Assembly (NCBI GenBank): GCA_963932145.1
Contig: OZ010595.1
Span: forward strand, 75,608,090 to 75,672,089
Direction of reading: 5' to 3'
DNA length: 64,000 bases
DNA from: Acanthosepion lycidas
Taxonomy: Eukaryota > Mollusca > Cephalopoda > Sepiida > Sepiidae
Shown: positions 53,577 through 63,675 of the stretch, piece by piece
Position numbering within the stretch: the stretch's first letter is position 1
Layout: each line of letters opens with the position of its first letter
Made by a program: the position numbers and the translations under genes
Notes under the pieces: model-generated
Told to the model about the DNA's origin: nothing
The model's database searches: none
The model's input: the letters and a program-made list of their open reading frames with translations, nothing else

Positions 53577-54290
53577 TCACACAGATCATTGCTAATGTAA
53601 TTGCTAGAGTTCTGCCTGCATACTCATCATTGTAGACTTTCAGCAACATCATGTCAAAACACCGGCTCCCGTATAATGACTGAAGTTAAGCAACATTGAG
53701 TCTGGTCAGTACCTAGCTGGGTGACTGCTTGGGAATACCAGGTAATGTAAGCTTGGATGTGGAGGTGGTTTAATGGATAATGGCTAGGAATTGTTGATCA
53801 GAGAGCCTAGTTCCAATTTCAGTTGGGTTTGTTATATTCACTTACAGGCAAATAAGATATATATCCACCTTTTCTCCCTCTAGCTATGGGTTAATTCGTA
53901 TGATTTATATCATTAAAACCATTATTATCTCCAGAAAGCATGAAAATAAAATTGTGTGCAAAATATGTAGATTTTGGCATTAAATAACCCATAGAGTTTG
54001 ATAGTCTACTAAACATGGAATTGGAAGAGAGTTCCACATGCAAGAAGTGTGAAAAAAAAACTTTTAGCATAAAACTTGCAGTTACATTTAGCCATTTCAA
54101 CTATAAAATGATGACATTTTTGAGAAAAAGGACAACATCAGTAATACACAGTTAACAGTGACATAAACACAGTTTCAAATTTAACAACTGTAAATAAAAA
54201 CAAGGTACAGATAACTCTTTATGAAATCAGAGATCAATTTGACATTTTATTTATATTATGAACAGCGCCCCATTTCTAAAATGATAAAAA
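53577..54290 (+). repeat. Composite 5S/tRNA/LINE repeat unit, copy 2
   Basis: Inverted partner of 20331-21037 with matching order: GATCATTGCTAATGTAATTG, 5S-like block (53632-53754), tRNA-like block (AGGTGGTTTAATGGATAATG, GAGAGCCTAGTTCCAATTT), conserved SINE tail (TATATTCACTTACAGGCAAA), GGCATTAAATAACCCATAGA, LINE fragment (ATTGGAAGAGAGTTCCACAT), and common end (CTGTAAATAAAAACAAGGTA, CTCTTTATGAAATCAG). Confidence 0.75.
53632..53754 (+). repeat. 5S rRNA-like SINE head, 123 nt
   Basis: Starts GTAGAC and ends AAGCTT. ACACCGGCTCCCGTATAATG, ACTGAAGTTAAGCAACATTG, AGTCTGGTCAGTACCTAGCT, GGGTGACTGCTTGGGAATAC, CAGGTAATGTAAGCTT follows 5S rRNA order over its whole length. Mismatches in paired regions and fusion to a tRNA-like block mark it as a 5S-derived SINE and not a functional gene. 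Confidence 0.8.
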
Positions 54291-55384
54291 AAAAAAATAA
54301 TCCATATTTTTTTATTCTGACAAATGTCATGGCTTGATAGAGGTCTTATAAATGCTAATCTACAAAAAATCTTAAAAGAAAAAAAAAAATCTTCCCTATT
54401 TTTTTTTATGAGTGGACAAGTCAATTTAAGTAGTCCCTTATACCCATAAACTGAAATTTATTTATTAATAATATCAGATTATAATTCTGCTTGTTCATTA
54501 GTTTGCACTTATATTACACCTCCCAATACCCTCATAAATAATGGACTATTCTATTTTAATCATTAGGAAGGATGGATCAGACATATCAGAGTCACTTTTT
54601 GGTTCTCATGAAGAAAAAAAAGAAAGGGAAGATAGAGGAAGCGATAATACTCTCAGATATTTAATGTCTGCTTCAGTGAAACTGAAAAACTTATTAATTT
54701 CAAATTTGATTGTACCCTCTTACTTCTTTAAATAATAACCTAAATTCATAGTTATGGTTGTTGTTGCAATATTTGGTTGAAGTTGTTAAACACAAATATT
54801 TAACAATGCAATAAGGGGAATTTCTACAGCTATTTTATAGTTGTAGAACTTACAAGGAACTTATTCAATCATTATGAATTAAGCTTCTTCAGAAAATTCA
54901 AATAAGAAAACTTAAATGTTCACAGGTATTTCTAGTTACTCTTTAATAGTAGAGTTATACAAATAGTTATATTATTTATATTTAAGATATCAAGAGGCTA
55001 AGTGACAAATATACTTTTTCTATATGCTAACATTTCATACGTGCTGTTTGTATCTTGCTATGACTCAGACCAAGTGAACGACGCATAACCTCTTTCTAGT
55101 TTTATTGTTAGCAGTGATTTACATGTCGTCAGTTCATACCAGGTATCTTTTGGATAACATACAATCTTCCCATAATAGATTATAATAAATGACTTTCAAC
55201 TCCCACGCTGACAAATGACCTTCCTTCATTTCTATTTGAATCAATGGTAGGTAGAAACAGAATTGGGATTAATCAAGTCAAAAGGAGTTGAAATAAAACA
55301 CAGATAATCTAACAAACAAGATTTATATAAAGTTACAAACCTAATTAAAATGATAACTAAATCAAGATGTTAAAAACTAACTAT
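54291..55384. other. Non-coding interval
   Basis: About 1.1 kb with no recognised repeat. A 64-codon frame at 54541-54735 is not supported by any motif. Confidence 0.5.
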
Positions 55385-56045
55385 GTGTTTATATATATTT
55401 TAATCATATCCCCCCTGTGCAAGGCAGTAAAGCCACTAAGACACAAGTGTGAAAGAATAAAAAAAGGGAAAACATTAAGGAGTAAGAACAACAGAAGAGT
55501 AATCAAGAAGACAAGAGATAACAATTGACATTGCATTTAAATTTTTGAAGAGCAAAGTTGGCTGGAAAGCATGGAGCTAGAAGAGAGTTTCACAAGTGAG
55601 AAGTGTGAGAAACTGTTAGCATAAATCTTACGGTTACATTTAGCCAATTCAACTGTAAGTTGATGAGACCTTGTTGCCAATCTAGTACTGCGCTTAAATT
55701 CGTAAAATCTAGATATCATAGTGAAGAGTTTATCTGAAAAGTTACCATGAAAGTATTTATAGAAAATGCGCAGGGAAGAAGCTACATTATAGTGGTGGGG
55801 AGGTGACTGAAACCAAGATTCCAGGTTATGTCTGATTCTTCTTTGAATTTTATCAAATATTGCAGGAGCACCAGACCATATGTGGCAGCAATATACAAAT
55901 CATGGATGAATGGTAAATTTATAGATATGTATGATAGATTCAAGAGAGAAAAATTGTCTAGCATGACACAGTGAAACAACTTTCTTAACAATAGACCTAG
56001 CAATGGATTCAGTATAATCTTTCCACTCTATGTCAGTCAAAATGT
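55385..56045 (-). pseudogene. Jockey-like LINE 3' end
   Basis: Plus-strand start TTAATCATATCCCCCCTGTG, CAAGGCAGTAAAGCCACTAA. Minus-strand pieces 55537-55719 (YEFKRSTRLATRSHQLTVEL) and 55782-56003 (CVMLDNFSLLNLSYISINLP, GLVLLQYL) cover the RT C-terminus in two frames. 5'-truncated near 56045. Confidence 0.7.
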
Positions 56046-56107
56046 AAGCCTGAGAAGGTGTAACAAGTCACTCACATGGAGGATTTGAGTTGGTTTGTTT
56101 GTTTTAT

Positions 56108-56820
56108 GGCATATCAACCTCAATGGGTTATTTAATACGGACAAAATTTTTATTGCTGGTAATATTTTTTTTTTTTGAAATGTATTTCTGGGAATATTTT
56201 TTCTTCAAAAATCTATTTCTGGGAGTATTTTTTTCAAAAAAATCTATTTCTGGGAGTATTTTTTTCAAAAAATATCTATTTCTGGGAATATTTTTTTCAA
56301 AAAAAATCTATTTCTGGGAATATTTTTTTCAAAAAAAATCTATTTCTGGGAATATTTTTTTCAAAAAAAAAATCTATTTCTGGGAATATTTTTTTCAAAA
56401 AAAATCTATTTCTGGGAATATTTTTTTCAAAAAAATTTATAGCTGGTTGTATCATGGGTCATTTTTTTTTCTAAGTATTGCTGATAATAATTTTTCCTTC
56501 AAAAAACTATTGCTGGTAATAATTTTTTTACAAAATATTTCTGGGATTAAAACCTATTTTCATACTTCCGTAGTATCTTGACTCCAGTTCGAGGGTTAAC
56601 TATCCACCCACAGCTGGGACCCCAACAGGTGCCACCACCCCAGGTTAGAGTGGACCTGGGAACACCAGCAACCATGTGGCGGTTCCATGTTCCTCAAAAC
56701 CCCTTGATCAGAGACCTTTCTGTCGGACACAGTTTATCGTCTTACCCAGGACGCAGATGTAGTTTATCGTCATACTCAGGATGGCACCTGGATATTAATA
56801 TCAAGCCATTCTGATGGGAG
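56108..56820 (+). repeat. Interspersed repeat with internal ~33-bp minisatellite
   Basis: Same family as 44043-44345: GGCATATCAACCTCAATGGG start, TATTGCTGGTAATA words, AAACCTATTTTCATAC, GGGTTAACTATCC, ACAGCTGGGACCC end, then a GC-richer tail. Internally (56180-56440) about eight copies of ATTTCTGGGA(A/G)TATTTT plus T/A runs, 30-34 bp each. Because unit length varies, the frame cycles and a spurious 163-codon frame appears. Confidence 0.8.
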
Positions 56821-56879
56821 TGGGTAATTGAATGAAAAACTCCTTTGGAAGGACTTCTTCAGACTAATAATGATTTTAT

Positions 56880-57060
56880 TAATAAATTCTTATATAATTG
56901 GTGGGGACAGAATAGAGCATATGCTGGTTACAAGAAAAGTTGGAAATACAGGGACATTTACTTTTAAATTTAAATTTTTAGAATTTTTGGCATCTTGTGT
57001 ATTTAGATGCATAACTGAGCCAATCTCATTTAACTTTAGTCAGACTTCTTGATCTAGGCC
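56880..57060 (+). repeat. Dispersed copy of the 5.54-5.70 kb repeat
   Basis: ATGCTGGTTACAA, AATACAGGGACATTTACTTT, TTTTTGGCATCTTGTGTATT, TAGATGCATAACTGAGCCAA align with 5570-5690. Confidence 0.5.
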
Positions 57061-57224
57061 AATTGTTATTAATTTCAATGTATAAAAAAATTAAAAAACA
57101 GGGATAGCAACTCAAGCATGTGAACCCACAAAAAATAATGTTTATAGTAAGAAGAAATAATACCAGTGTAAAAGATCCATTTAAAAATTACTCTTGTTTA
57201 TACTTCAAGTCTAAAAATGAAGCT

Positions 57225-57460
57225 AGCTGATATAGATTTATTAAAATCCCAAGAGATGTGCGTTCATTAAATAGGTAATTCAAACCTTACTCTATCAAGA
57301 TCGTCTCTTGTGGCAAAATTGATAATGGCATACTTTGTTATAGGAGTGGTTTACCTGATGTAAAAAAAGAGAAACCGGTTCAATTCCTTTCAGGAAGCAT
57401 AATTTTTCTTTTGTATGACTTCTTGTTCTAGGCTAGTTGTTAATTCCACTGTTTGAGAAA
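57225..57460 (+). repeat. SINE-like repeat (AGATGTGCGTTCATT family), copy 1
   Basis: GATATAGATTTATTAAAATC, CAAGAGATGTGCGTTCATTA, TTGATAATGGCATAC, ATAGGAGTGGTTTACCTGAT, GGTTCAATTCCTTTCAGG (B-box-like), TTTTCTTTTGTATGACTTC. Other copies: 57640-57725 plus 58456-58560, and 59190-59402. Confidence 0.55.
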
Positions 57461-57725
57461 CTGAAAAAGTGATAGCAACTCAAATGCAACATTTATAGTT
57501 ATTGTGTATATTGTATATACTTGTGTATAAGCCAACTTCATGTATAGGACAACACCTGAATTTTTTTTACATGAATTTTAAACCCACCATAAAAATATTT
57601 ATCTGTGTATAAATAATGTATAGTGTATATTTGTAGAAATACCAAGAGATGTGCATTCATTAACGAGGTAACTCAAATCTTGCTCTATCAATAAGCTCTC
57701 CTATGGCCAAACTGATAATGGCATG

Positions 57726-58450
57726 TGTAATGAAAATAACCGATTTTACAGGTTACTATTAGTGACTTAAAAAGTCTGTCTTTGTTTCCACATGGCACAC
57801 AGGTGGATTGTCATAGTCCAGGAGAGTTCCTCAAGGGCCAATAACCTTCATTCACCAGGTAGTTCCTCAAAGGGTATCAATTGTTATTATTACATTCTCC
57901 CCTTCTATTTTTATTTGGTTACAAGTCCAGACACTGAGGAGGTTTTACCAATCTTGATGACCTATGAAGTACTGGACAGTTGGCTTTATTTAGTGAAGGG
58001 GTGGGTGCATCAAGTTCAACTGACTCGGATGACAACTGTTCATTATTATTGGTACCTTCATTTTCAATGCAGTCAGTTCTTTCTATCAGTGCTGAAGAGA
58101 CTTTAAAGGTTTCCTTTATCACACCAATGTTTTCTGCCTCTGATACTAGACATGGTACTAGATCACTTAATGATAACGTTGATTCTTGTCCATCTTAGTG
58201 CTTAACAGTCGTATAGGATGGATTTGTGTCTATTAGTTTAGTAATTTGTAATGAAAATAATCAACAATTATTACAACTTAAGAAGCTTTAATAAACTAAT
58301 TTTACAGGTTACTATTAGTGACTTAAAAAGTCCACCTTTGTTTCTTCATGGCATGCAAGAAGCATGTTGTAGTCCAGGAGAGTTCCTTAAGGGCCAATAA
58401 CCTTCATTCATCAAGTAGTTCCTCAAGGGCTATCAATTATTATTATTACA
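57726..58450 (-). mobile_element. Internally deleted LTR retrotransposon with TSD
   Basis: Direct LTR-like repeats (57726-57894 and 58247-58450), each starting TGTAATGAAAATAA and ending ATTATTACA, flanked by a 5-bp duplication GCATG (57721-57725 and 58451-58455). Just inside the 3' LTR, the minus strand has AGAAGGGGAGAA, an ideal polypurine tract. The 350-bp interior keeps only the end of pol. The left LTR lacks about 35 bp present in the right one. Confidence 0.8.
57919..58122 (-). pseudogene. Pol C-terminal remnant of the deleted LTR element
   Basis: 67 codons: SSALIERTDCIENEGT, ELDAPTPSLNK and VLHRSSRLVKPPQCLDL. The ending RRSxRxxKPPxRLD is a common tail after gypsy integrases. No gag, RT or integrase core remain. 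The short ORF could not act alone. Confidence 0.6.
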
Positions 58451-58560
58451 GCATGATTCAGCTATAGGAGTGGTTTTCCTGATTGAAAAAGGGATATAGG
58501 TTTGATTTAAATAAAAAAAATAAAAAAAAAGTGATAGCAATTCAAATACTAAAGGATAAT

Positions 58561-59190
58561 GTTCTTTGTAGGTATGTTCAATACTTTGCTAAAAATTAGC
58601 ATATCCTGATGAACAAAAGCCCCAAAAATGATTAAATTTTTTTTTTCACTGTCTAAATGCTTATCTTATTATTAAAAGGAAAGACCAAAGTGTTTTCTGA
58701 ATATATTTTCATAATTTTTAATCCTTCTTATCATGTCTAAAATTTTAGCTAAATATCTTGTTTTTTTTTTGAGTCAAGGAAAATACGATAAAAATCATAT
58801 CCGTCATTTTTTCTGATTTTGTAAACAAAATAAAAATTATCAGTTTAAAATCTTGTAAAAATCAATTATATCTTTTCCTAAAGTTATTTGAGGAAAATTA
58901 GAAAATTTAAAGTAAACTTAATGCAATTTGAAAGAAACATTACTTACTTTTTTAGCAGAAAAAAAATTTAAGAGAGACATGTCTAACCATGGTGACAAAT
59001 TTTGAAGGAGTGAAGTGACGTATGTCAATGTATCGACAACTTACGTCAGGGGAATTTATTGGATGGTAGGACAGAAGTGCCAAAAGTTTTTCCTAATTTT
59101 AAGTAAACCTGGTTAGTACAGTTAAAAAATAAACTTTATTGTAATACAAACTATAAGATTAAAAAAAATCCATTTGAAAATGAAACTGAA
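58561..59190. other. Non-coding interval
   Basis: AT-rich, no gene. Confidence 0.45.
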
Positions 59191-59402
59191 GTTAGCAGAT
59201 ATAGATTTGTAGAATGATAGATGTGCACTCCTTACATAGGTAAACTGAACTTTGCTTCATCAATATATTCTCCCATAGCTAAACTGGTAATGATAAACTT
59301 TGGATATAGAAATGGTTTCCCTAATGGAAAAAAGGAATACAATTTCAGTTCCTATTGAGAATCACAAACTTTTCTTTTGTAGAATTTCTCAATCTAAGTT
59401 GA
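59190..59402 (+). repeat. SINE-like repeat, copy 3
   Basis: GCAGATATAGATTTGTAGAA, GATGTGCACTCCTTACATAG, CTAAACTGGTAATGATAAAC, AAATGGTTTCCCTAATGG, TTCAGTTCCTATTG, CTTTTCTTTTGTAGAATTTC. It ends where the mariner copy begins. Confidence 0.5.
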
Positions 59403-59857
59403 TATTTGGAGTGATCACTAGTGATGGTGACGTTATGCCTCCATTCATCTTCCCACAGGGCCTCATAATCATCATGGAGGCCTACATCAAGTGCCTTAAC
59501 CCAGTGCTGTACTGGGTCAAGAAGGTGTCTGCTGGGACACTATCTGACAACAGGACTTTGCATCATGCCACACAAGCAGGAGAACCCAGTCATAGTCGTC
59601 AGACAATTTATGCGACTACATCATCCCTTACATCTGCTCGCCTAACTCCCCAGGCTGCAACCCCCTTGATTAATATATGTTGGGCATAGTTGAGCGAGAG
59701 ACCAACAAAACTCCTTGTAAGACTAAAGACAAATTGAAGGCAAGGATTATGGCAGCATTCACCAACTTCAACAAGGAAACCATCCAGAAGAGTTGCAGGA
59801 GATTCAGAAGTCACATGGAGGCTGTGTTTGAAGCCAGTGGTGATTTTATTGAATAAA
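59403..59857 (+). pseudogene. mariner-type transposase, C-terminal half
   Basis: GDVMPPFIFPQGLIIIMEAY, IKCLNPVLYWVKKVSAG, then a damaged catalytic block (the WQQDSAP region is replaced by LSDNRTLHHATQAG), SPGCNP in a shifted frame, ERETNKTPCKTKDKLKARI, MAAFTNFNKETIQKSCRRF, SGDFIE and stop. It is fused upstream to unrelated sequence, which creates a false longer frame starting at 59300. Confidence 0.7.
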
Positions 59858-59976
59858 TTTACTCTTTAGTATTTCAAGATATTTTTATATAATTTTGGTA
59901 AATATATCTGTTAAAATGAGTTGTCAGTGTTATTTTCATTTTTGTGTAATTTAGACGCTAATTTATCCATCGCACC
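59403..59976 (+). mobile_element. mariner-type DNA transposon, decayed copy 2
   Basis: Plus-strand 3' half. Coding from IFGVITSDGDVMPPFIFPQG at 59405 (5' part deleted) to GDFIE and a stop, then the same post-stop block and terminal sequence (AATTTATCCATCGCACC, ending about 59976) as copy 1. Confidence 0.75.
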
Positions 59977-59988
59977 ATTTAGATATAG

Positions 59989-60148
59989 TGAAGAAATAAG
60001 ACAAAATGAAAAGATTTCTTAATGACAACACATTTCGCTTTTGTGTGTTAGGTAGACTTCTTCAGGTATCGTAATCAGGCCTACCTAATACACAAAGCTG
60101 AAATACATTGTCATTAAAAAACCTTTCCATGTTGTCTCATTTCTCCAC
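59989..60148. repeat. Inverted repeat, ~68-bp arms
   Basis: The left arm (59989-60056) GTGAAGAAATAAGACAAAAT...TTGTGTGTTAGGTAG is the imperfect complement of the right arm (60080-60148), GCCTACCTAATACACAAA...GTTGTCTCATTTCTCCAC. Loop about 23 bp. It directly follows the mariner end. Confidence 0.75.
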
Positions 60149-60352
60149 TTTTATTCAGATTCTATATCCTACTAACACACACAGATATTTTTCTCGGAAA
60201 GCCCATATCCCTCAGTTTCCTATCTAAAACATAAACAAAGCAATTTCTAACAGATTAATGGACTTATTTTTAATCTTACATTTTTATTACTTCAAACATT
60301 ATTATAATGGATACTCATATTTAAAAGAGACACCCCATTTTTATTATTATTA

Positions 60353-60448
60353 GGTTGGTGCAAAAATAATGACATAATAATGTTGTTTTTTGACGTATTT
60401 TTTAACGTCAAAAAACGACATTATTACGTCATTATTTTAGCACCAACC
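60353..60448. mobile_element. Palindromic mariner MITE, copy 2 (inverted)
   Basis: 96 bp flanked by TA. Same arms as copy 1 with about three mismatches between its own arms. Its loop ATTTTTTA is the exact complement of the loop of copy 1, so the two insertions are in opposite orientation. Confidence 0.9.
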
Positions 60449-60455
60449 TAATAAC

Positions 60456-60720
60456 TTGTGTAAAAATAGGTTTTAATACCAGAAATACTTTGTAATAAAA
60501 AAAAAATTATTACCAGCAATAATTTTTGAAGGAATAATTATTATCAGCAATACTTAAAAAAAATATATGCCAGCAATAGAAACAGCTATACATTCTTTGG
60601 AAAAAATATGTCTAGCTACAGATTTCTTCAAGGAAAAATATTCCCAGAAATAGATTTTTCAAGAAAACATTACCAGCAATAAAAATTTTGGTGGCATTAA
60701 ATAACTCATTGAGGTTGATA
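60456..60720 (-). repeat. Interspersed repeat, TATTGCTGGTAATA family, copy 3
   Basis: Minus-strand copy of the 44043/56108 family: AATAGGTTTTAATACCAGAA, TTATTACCAGCAATAA, ATTCCCAGAAATAGATTTTT, GGCATTAAATAACTCATTGA, GGTTGATA. About four internal minisatellite-like words only. A second start fragment CATTGAGGTTGATATGCTGT lies at 60862-60882, beyond the tRNA-like insertion. Confidence 0.65.
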
Positions 60721-60721
60721 G

Positions 60722-60862
60722 AGATTTTCCAAGCGTAGCTTAGATGTGACACAAGGCCGAAATTAGGGGGCACCCAGTGAGGATCAAACTCACTACTCAG
60801 TCGTAATTTTTCTAGTGAGCCAAGCGTGCTAACCATTACACCGCGTTGAGGTGCCCCCTCAT
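60722..60862 (-). repeat. tRNA-derived SINE inserted in the repeat above
   Basis: Minus strand: GGGGGCACCTCAACGCGGTG, TAATGGTTAGCACGCTTGGC (good A box), GTGAGTTTGATCCTCACT (a T-arm-like hairpin holding a B box), GGGTGCCCCC. Outer ends GGGGGCACC/GGGTGCCCCC pair like an acceptor stem. The anticodon region is not a proper stem-loop, so it is SINE-derived and not a tRNA gene. CATTGAGGTTGATA occurs on both sides (about 60707-60720 and 60862-60875), which looks like a target duplication. Confidence 0.65.
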
Positions 60863-60974
60863 TGAGGTTGATATGCTGTAAAACAAACCAAACCCATTTT
60901 TATTTAATCTAAACAGTGTGTATTACATTTATCGGTCTGTGCATCTGAGAAATCTTAATAAAAAAAATGTGCTC

Positions 60975-61080
60975 TCCAGCAGGGATTAAACTTCTATCCC
61001 CCTTCATAGGAAAAAAACAAAAAAAAAAACAAAAAAGAAAACACCATTTCATTAGGTGTGCTTTACCACTTGGCTACAGA
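60975..61080 (-). repeat. tRNA-derived SINE head
   Basis: Minus strand: TGTAGCCAAGTGGTAAAGCA (strong A box), a T-rich spacer, then GATAGAAGTTTAATCCCTGC (B-box-like), then a T-rich end. The spacer is expanded by poly(T). Confidence 0.5.
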
Positions 61081-61189
61081 GAGTGCAACAGATGAGAAAT
61101 CAGTTTTCATGTATTTCTTTGCCCAACTTACATCTTTCTCTTTGTGATGTTTACTTAAAGATAGTAGTTTAACTTTTCTTGTACCTTCT

Positions 61190-61570
61190 CTATAAATATT
61201 TTTTATTGCAATTGTTCTGATGAGCTCTCCTCTTTGCTATCTTGACCATACAAATTTAAATACAGTACTAGATTAGCAGCTGGGCATCATCATCTTAAAT
61301 TTGAAATGGTTAAGTTCTATGCTAACAGTTTCTTCTCTCAAACTTCTCACTTGTGGAACTTTCTTCTAGTGTCATGCTTTCCAGTCAAGTTTGATCTTCA
61401 AAAATTTAAATACAATGTCAATCGTTATTTTCTGTCTTCTTAATTCCTGTTCTTTTATTGTTCCTTCTAAATAATGTTTCTTTTTCTTATATTTTTTTAC
61501 TTAGTAATCTGTCGCACCTTCATGGCTTTCTTGCCTTGCTTGGGGTGAAATGATTAAAAAACAATCAAAT
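61190..61570 (+). repeat. Jockey-like LINE 3' end
   Basis: TCTCTATAAATATTTTTTAT, TGTGGAACTTTCTTCTAGTG, AAATTTAAATACAATGTCAA, TTCCTGTTCTTTTATTGTTC and the end signature TGCCTTGCTTGGGGTGAAAT, GATTAAAAAAC. Plus orientation, no long frame left. Confidence 0.7.
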
Positions 61571-63675
61571 TTCACAACAGTAAATAAGTTGTTTTATAAA
61601 TGTTTCTAATAAAATCAGGTATTATGGTAATATTTTATATAAAGTCCTGTATATTATTTTGTTTACTTTTAAAATATTTTTAGGTTTAAAATTTGACAAA
61701 AATTTTAATCCAGTCAAGAAGTCTACCTTTTCTTAGAATTATGTAGAAGTTGAAAATGTTTTAATAATGACTTGAGATTTTGTTAAGTGGCCTGTGAGTA
61801 GTTTTGTTATTTTGCTAAAACATAAATCAGCTAATCGTGTTTGCACTAAGCAAAGAATTTTTTTACAACAATGTCTACAAATGATATGATTCCAGTTGTG
61901 ATATTGAAAGCTAAGTAACAAGTCATAGCTTAGCATGTTACACAATATGAGATTTTTTTAAAAAATCAGTCACAGGAGATTTAAAAAAAAATGTAAGAGT
62001 GACCTGAATACATACCCAGTGATGCAAACAAACTTGAAAGGGATGGGAGACTGATGGTTACCTACAAGAACAGTTAAGTGGGGAGAGGAAAGAGAATAAA
62101 GTAGAAAATTCTGAAAAGATGAGTGATTAACATGCTCCAAGTTTTTTTTTTCTTTTTATTCAAAAAATGTACATAAAAATAAACTTATTATGAAATAGTC
62201 TACATTTTAGTCCATATCTTTATATTTTGCTGAAAAGTTAGCTCACTCCACTAGTGACGCCAGGTGGCAGTGTCTTTGTTTTGACAATGGAAGATTATTC
62301 CAAGATATTTACTTAACCAGGAGGTGAAAAGACAGACTCTGTGAAAGATCAAATACAATATTAATAACTAGCTGGACCAATAGAAATTCCATGGTTGACA
62401 GGTTGACACTTGATTTATTGTCTTTACACTTTATGGGAAATAAATTGTAAGTATTCATTAATTACCTATACAGTCATGTTGTGCATTATAATAATTTTTC
62501 AAGTAGGTGTTAATGACATCTATTTCCTTTAATCATATAGAGTGGATCCTGCAGAAATTGCATGGATTTTGCTTACTATTTTATTACTAAAACTAATCAT
62601 TTCAGGATGGTATATTTCATATTACTATACCATTTCACTGAAGCAGACATTAAATTTGTGAAGACATTATCAATTGCTTTATCTTCTCTTTCTTTCTAGA
62701 AACATATATACAGTTTAAATGCATCACAGAATAAAGATTACTGGAAGTTAAAAAAAAAAGGGTTAGAGATTTACTTTGTCCACCACTGCTATATCTGGAA
62801 TTTGTGGACAAGGGACAGGCAAGATAGATTTGTGGGCAGGGGACAGGCATTACAGAGCATTAGCTACTAACCAATTAATTAAGAAACAAGCAGATTTATA
62901 TGATTGGAAAAATATATTTAAAAACCCATCATTTTTATGGCATAAATAAACTGGCAAATATAAAGAAAGACCAACTAATTACTATAATTTTAAAAATTGT
63001 TACACTGCACTAACAAGAAAACAATGATCAATAGTACTTTTTGCCGTTGGAAAACATTAATTTATAAGTAATAAATAAGGCTTTAAATCCAGATATAGTG
63101 GACCCTCTCTTATACATAGTATGGGATATACATTCCTTCTCCCATACATGACTTACTTCTAAGAACTGTGACATAAGAGAGGCACCAGATAATGATGTGT
63201 ATTAGGAGGGAAAATGAATATTCTCTCAGATGAAGACTTGACATTCCAAATACAAAAGATACCTGAGAATGGTCATAGAAAGAAAAAAAAAGAAAAAAGG
63301 AAACTACTTCAAGTGAACCAATATGCAGTATAATTTCCTGGTTATCAGTAATGTTTGCATTAATTACTGTTGAAAAAAAACTTTCTGATTTCCAATGCAT
63401 AATATACCATACAGACAGTATATGTTTAGAAAACTGGAAGTCAAAATAGCAACAATTGAAAGAAAAAAAGAAATAGTGAAAGAGAGGAAAGGTTAAGGAG
63501 TTATTATAAAGTGAAAAAAATGATAAAAAGGACAAATAATCACAACATTTTACACATATGCATATAGGTAATTGGGTGCAAGCATGCACATATACACTAT
63601 AAAAAAATAACTTGCACCAATGAACAGTGCATATAAAAAGAAAAATCAAGACGTATAAAAATCTGTCTATATTTC
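61571..63675. other. Non-coding interval (2.1 kb)
   Basis: No gene or named repeat recognised. A 195-codon minus-strand frame (63110-63697) is F/S/Y-rich, lacks any domain, and its supposed start lies inside the fold-back repeat, so it is not annotated as a gene. Confidence 0.5.

Larger units (their letters stand above)
57640..58560 (+). repeat. SINE-like repeat, copy 2, split by an LTR element
   Basis: The left half (57640-57725) reads CAAGAGATGTGCATTCATTA, AACTGATAATGGCATG. The right half (58451-58560) resumes GCATGATTCAGCTATAGGAG, TGGTTTTCCTGATTG, TATAGGTTTGATTTAAATAA. Removing 57726-58455 restores the continuous order seen in copy 1. Confidence 0.65.

Noticed and set aside
56090-56581. 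163-codon open frame with FLGIFFSKK-type repeats
   Set aside because: Produced by the ~33-bp T/A-rich minisatellite; no domain, frame cycles with unit length.
60764-60860. Functional tRNA gene
   Set aside because: The A box and T-arm are good but the anticodon arm does not fold properly and extra bases lie between T-arm and acceptor; it sits in a repeat with a duplicated target.
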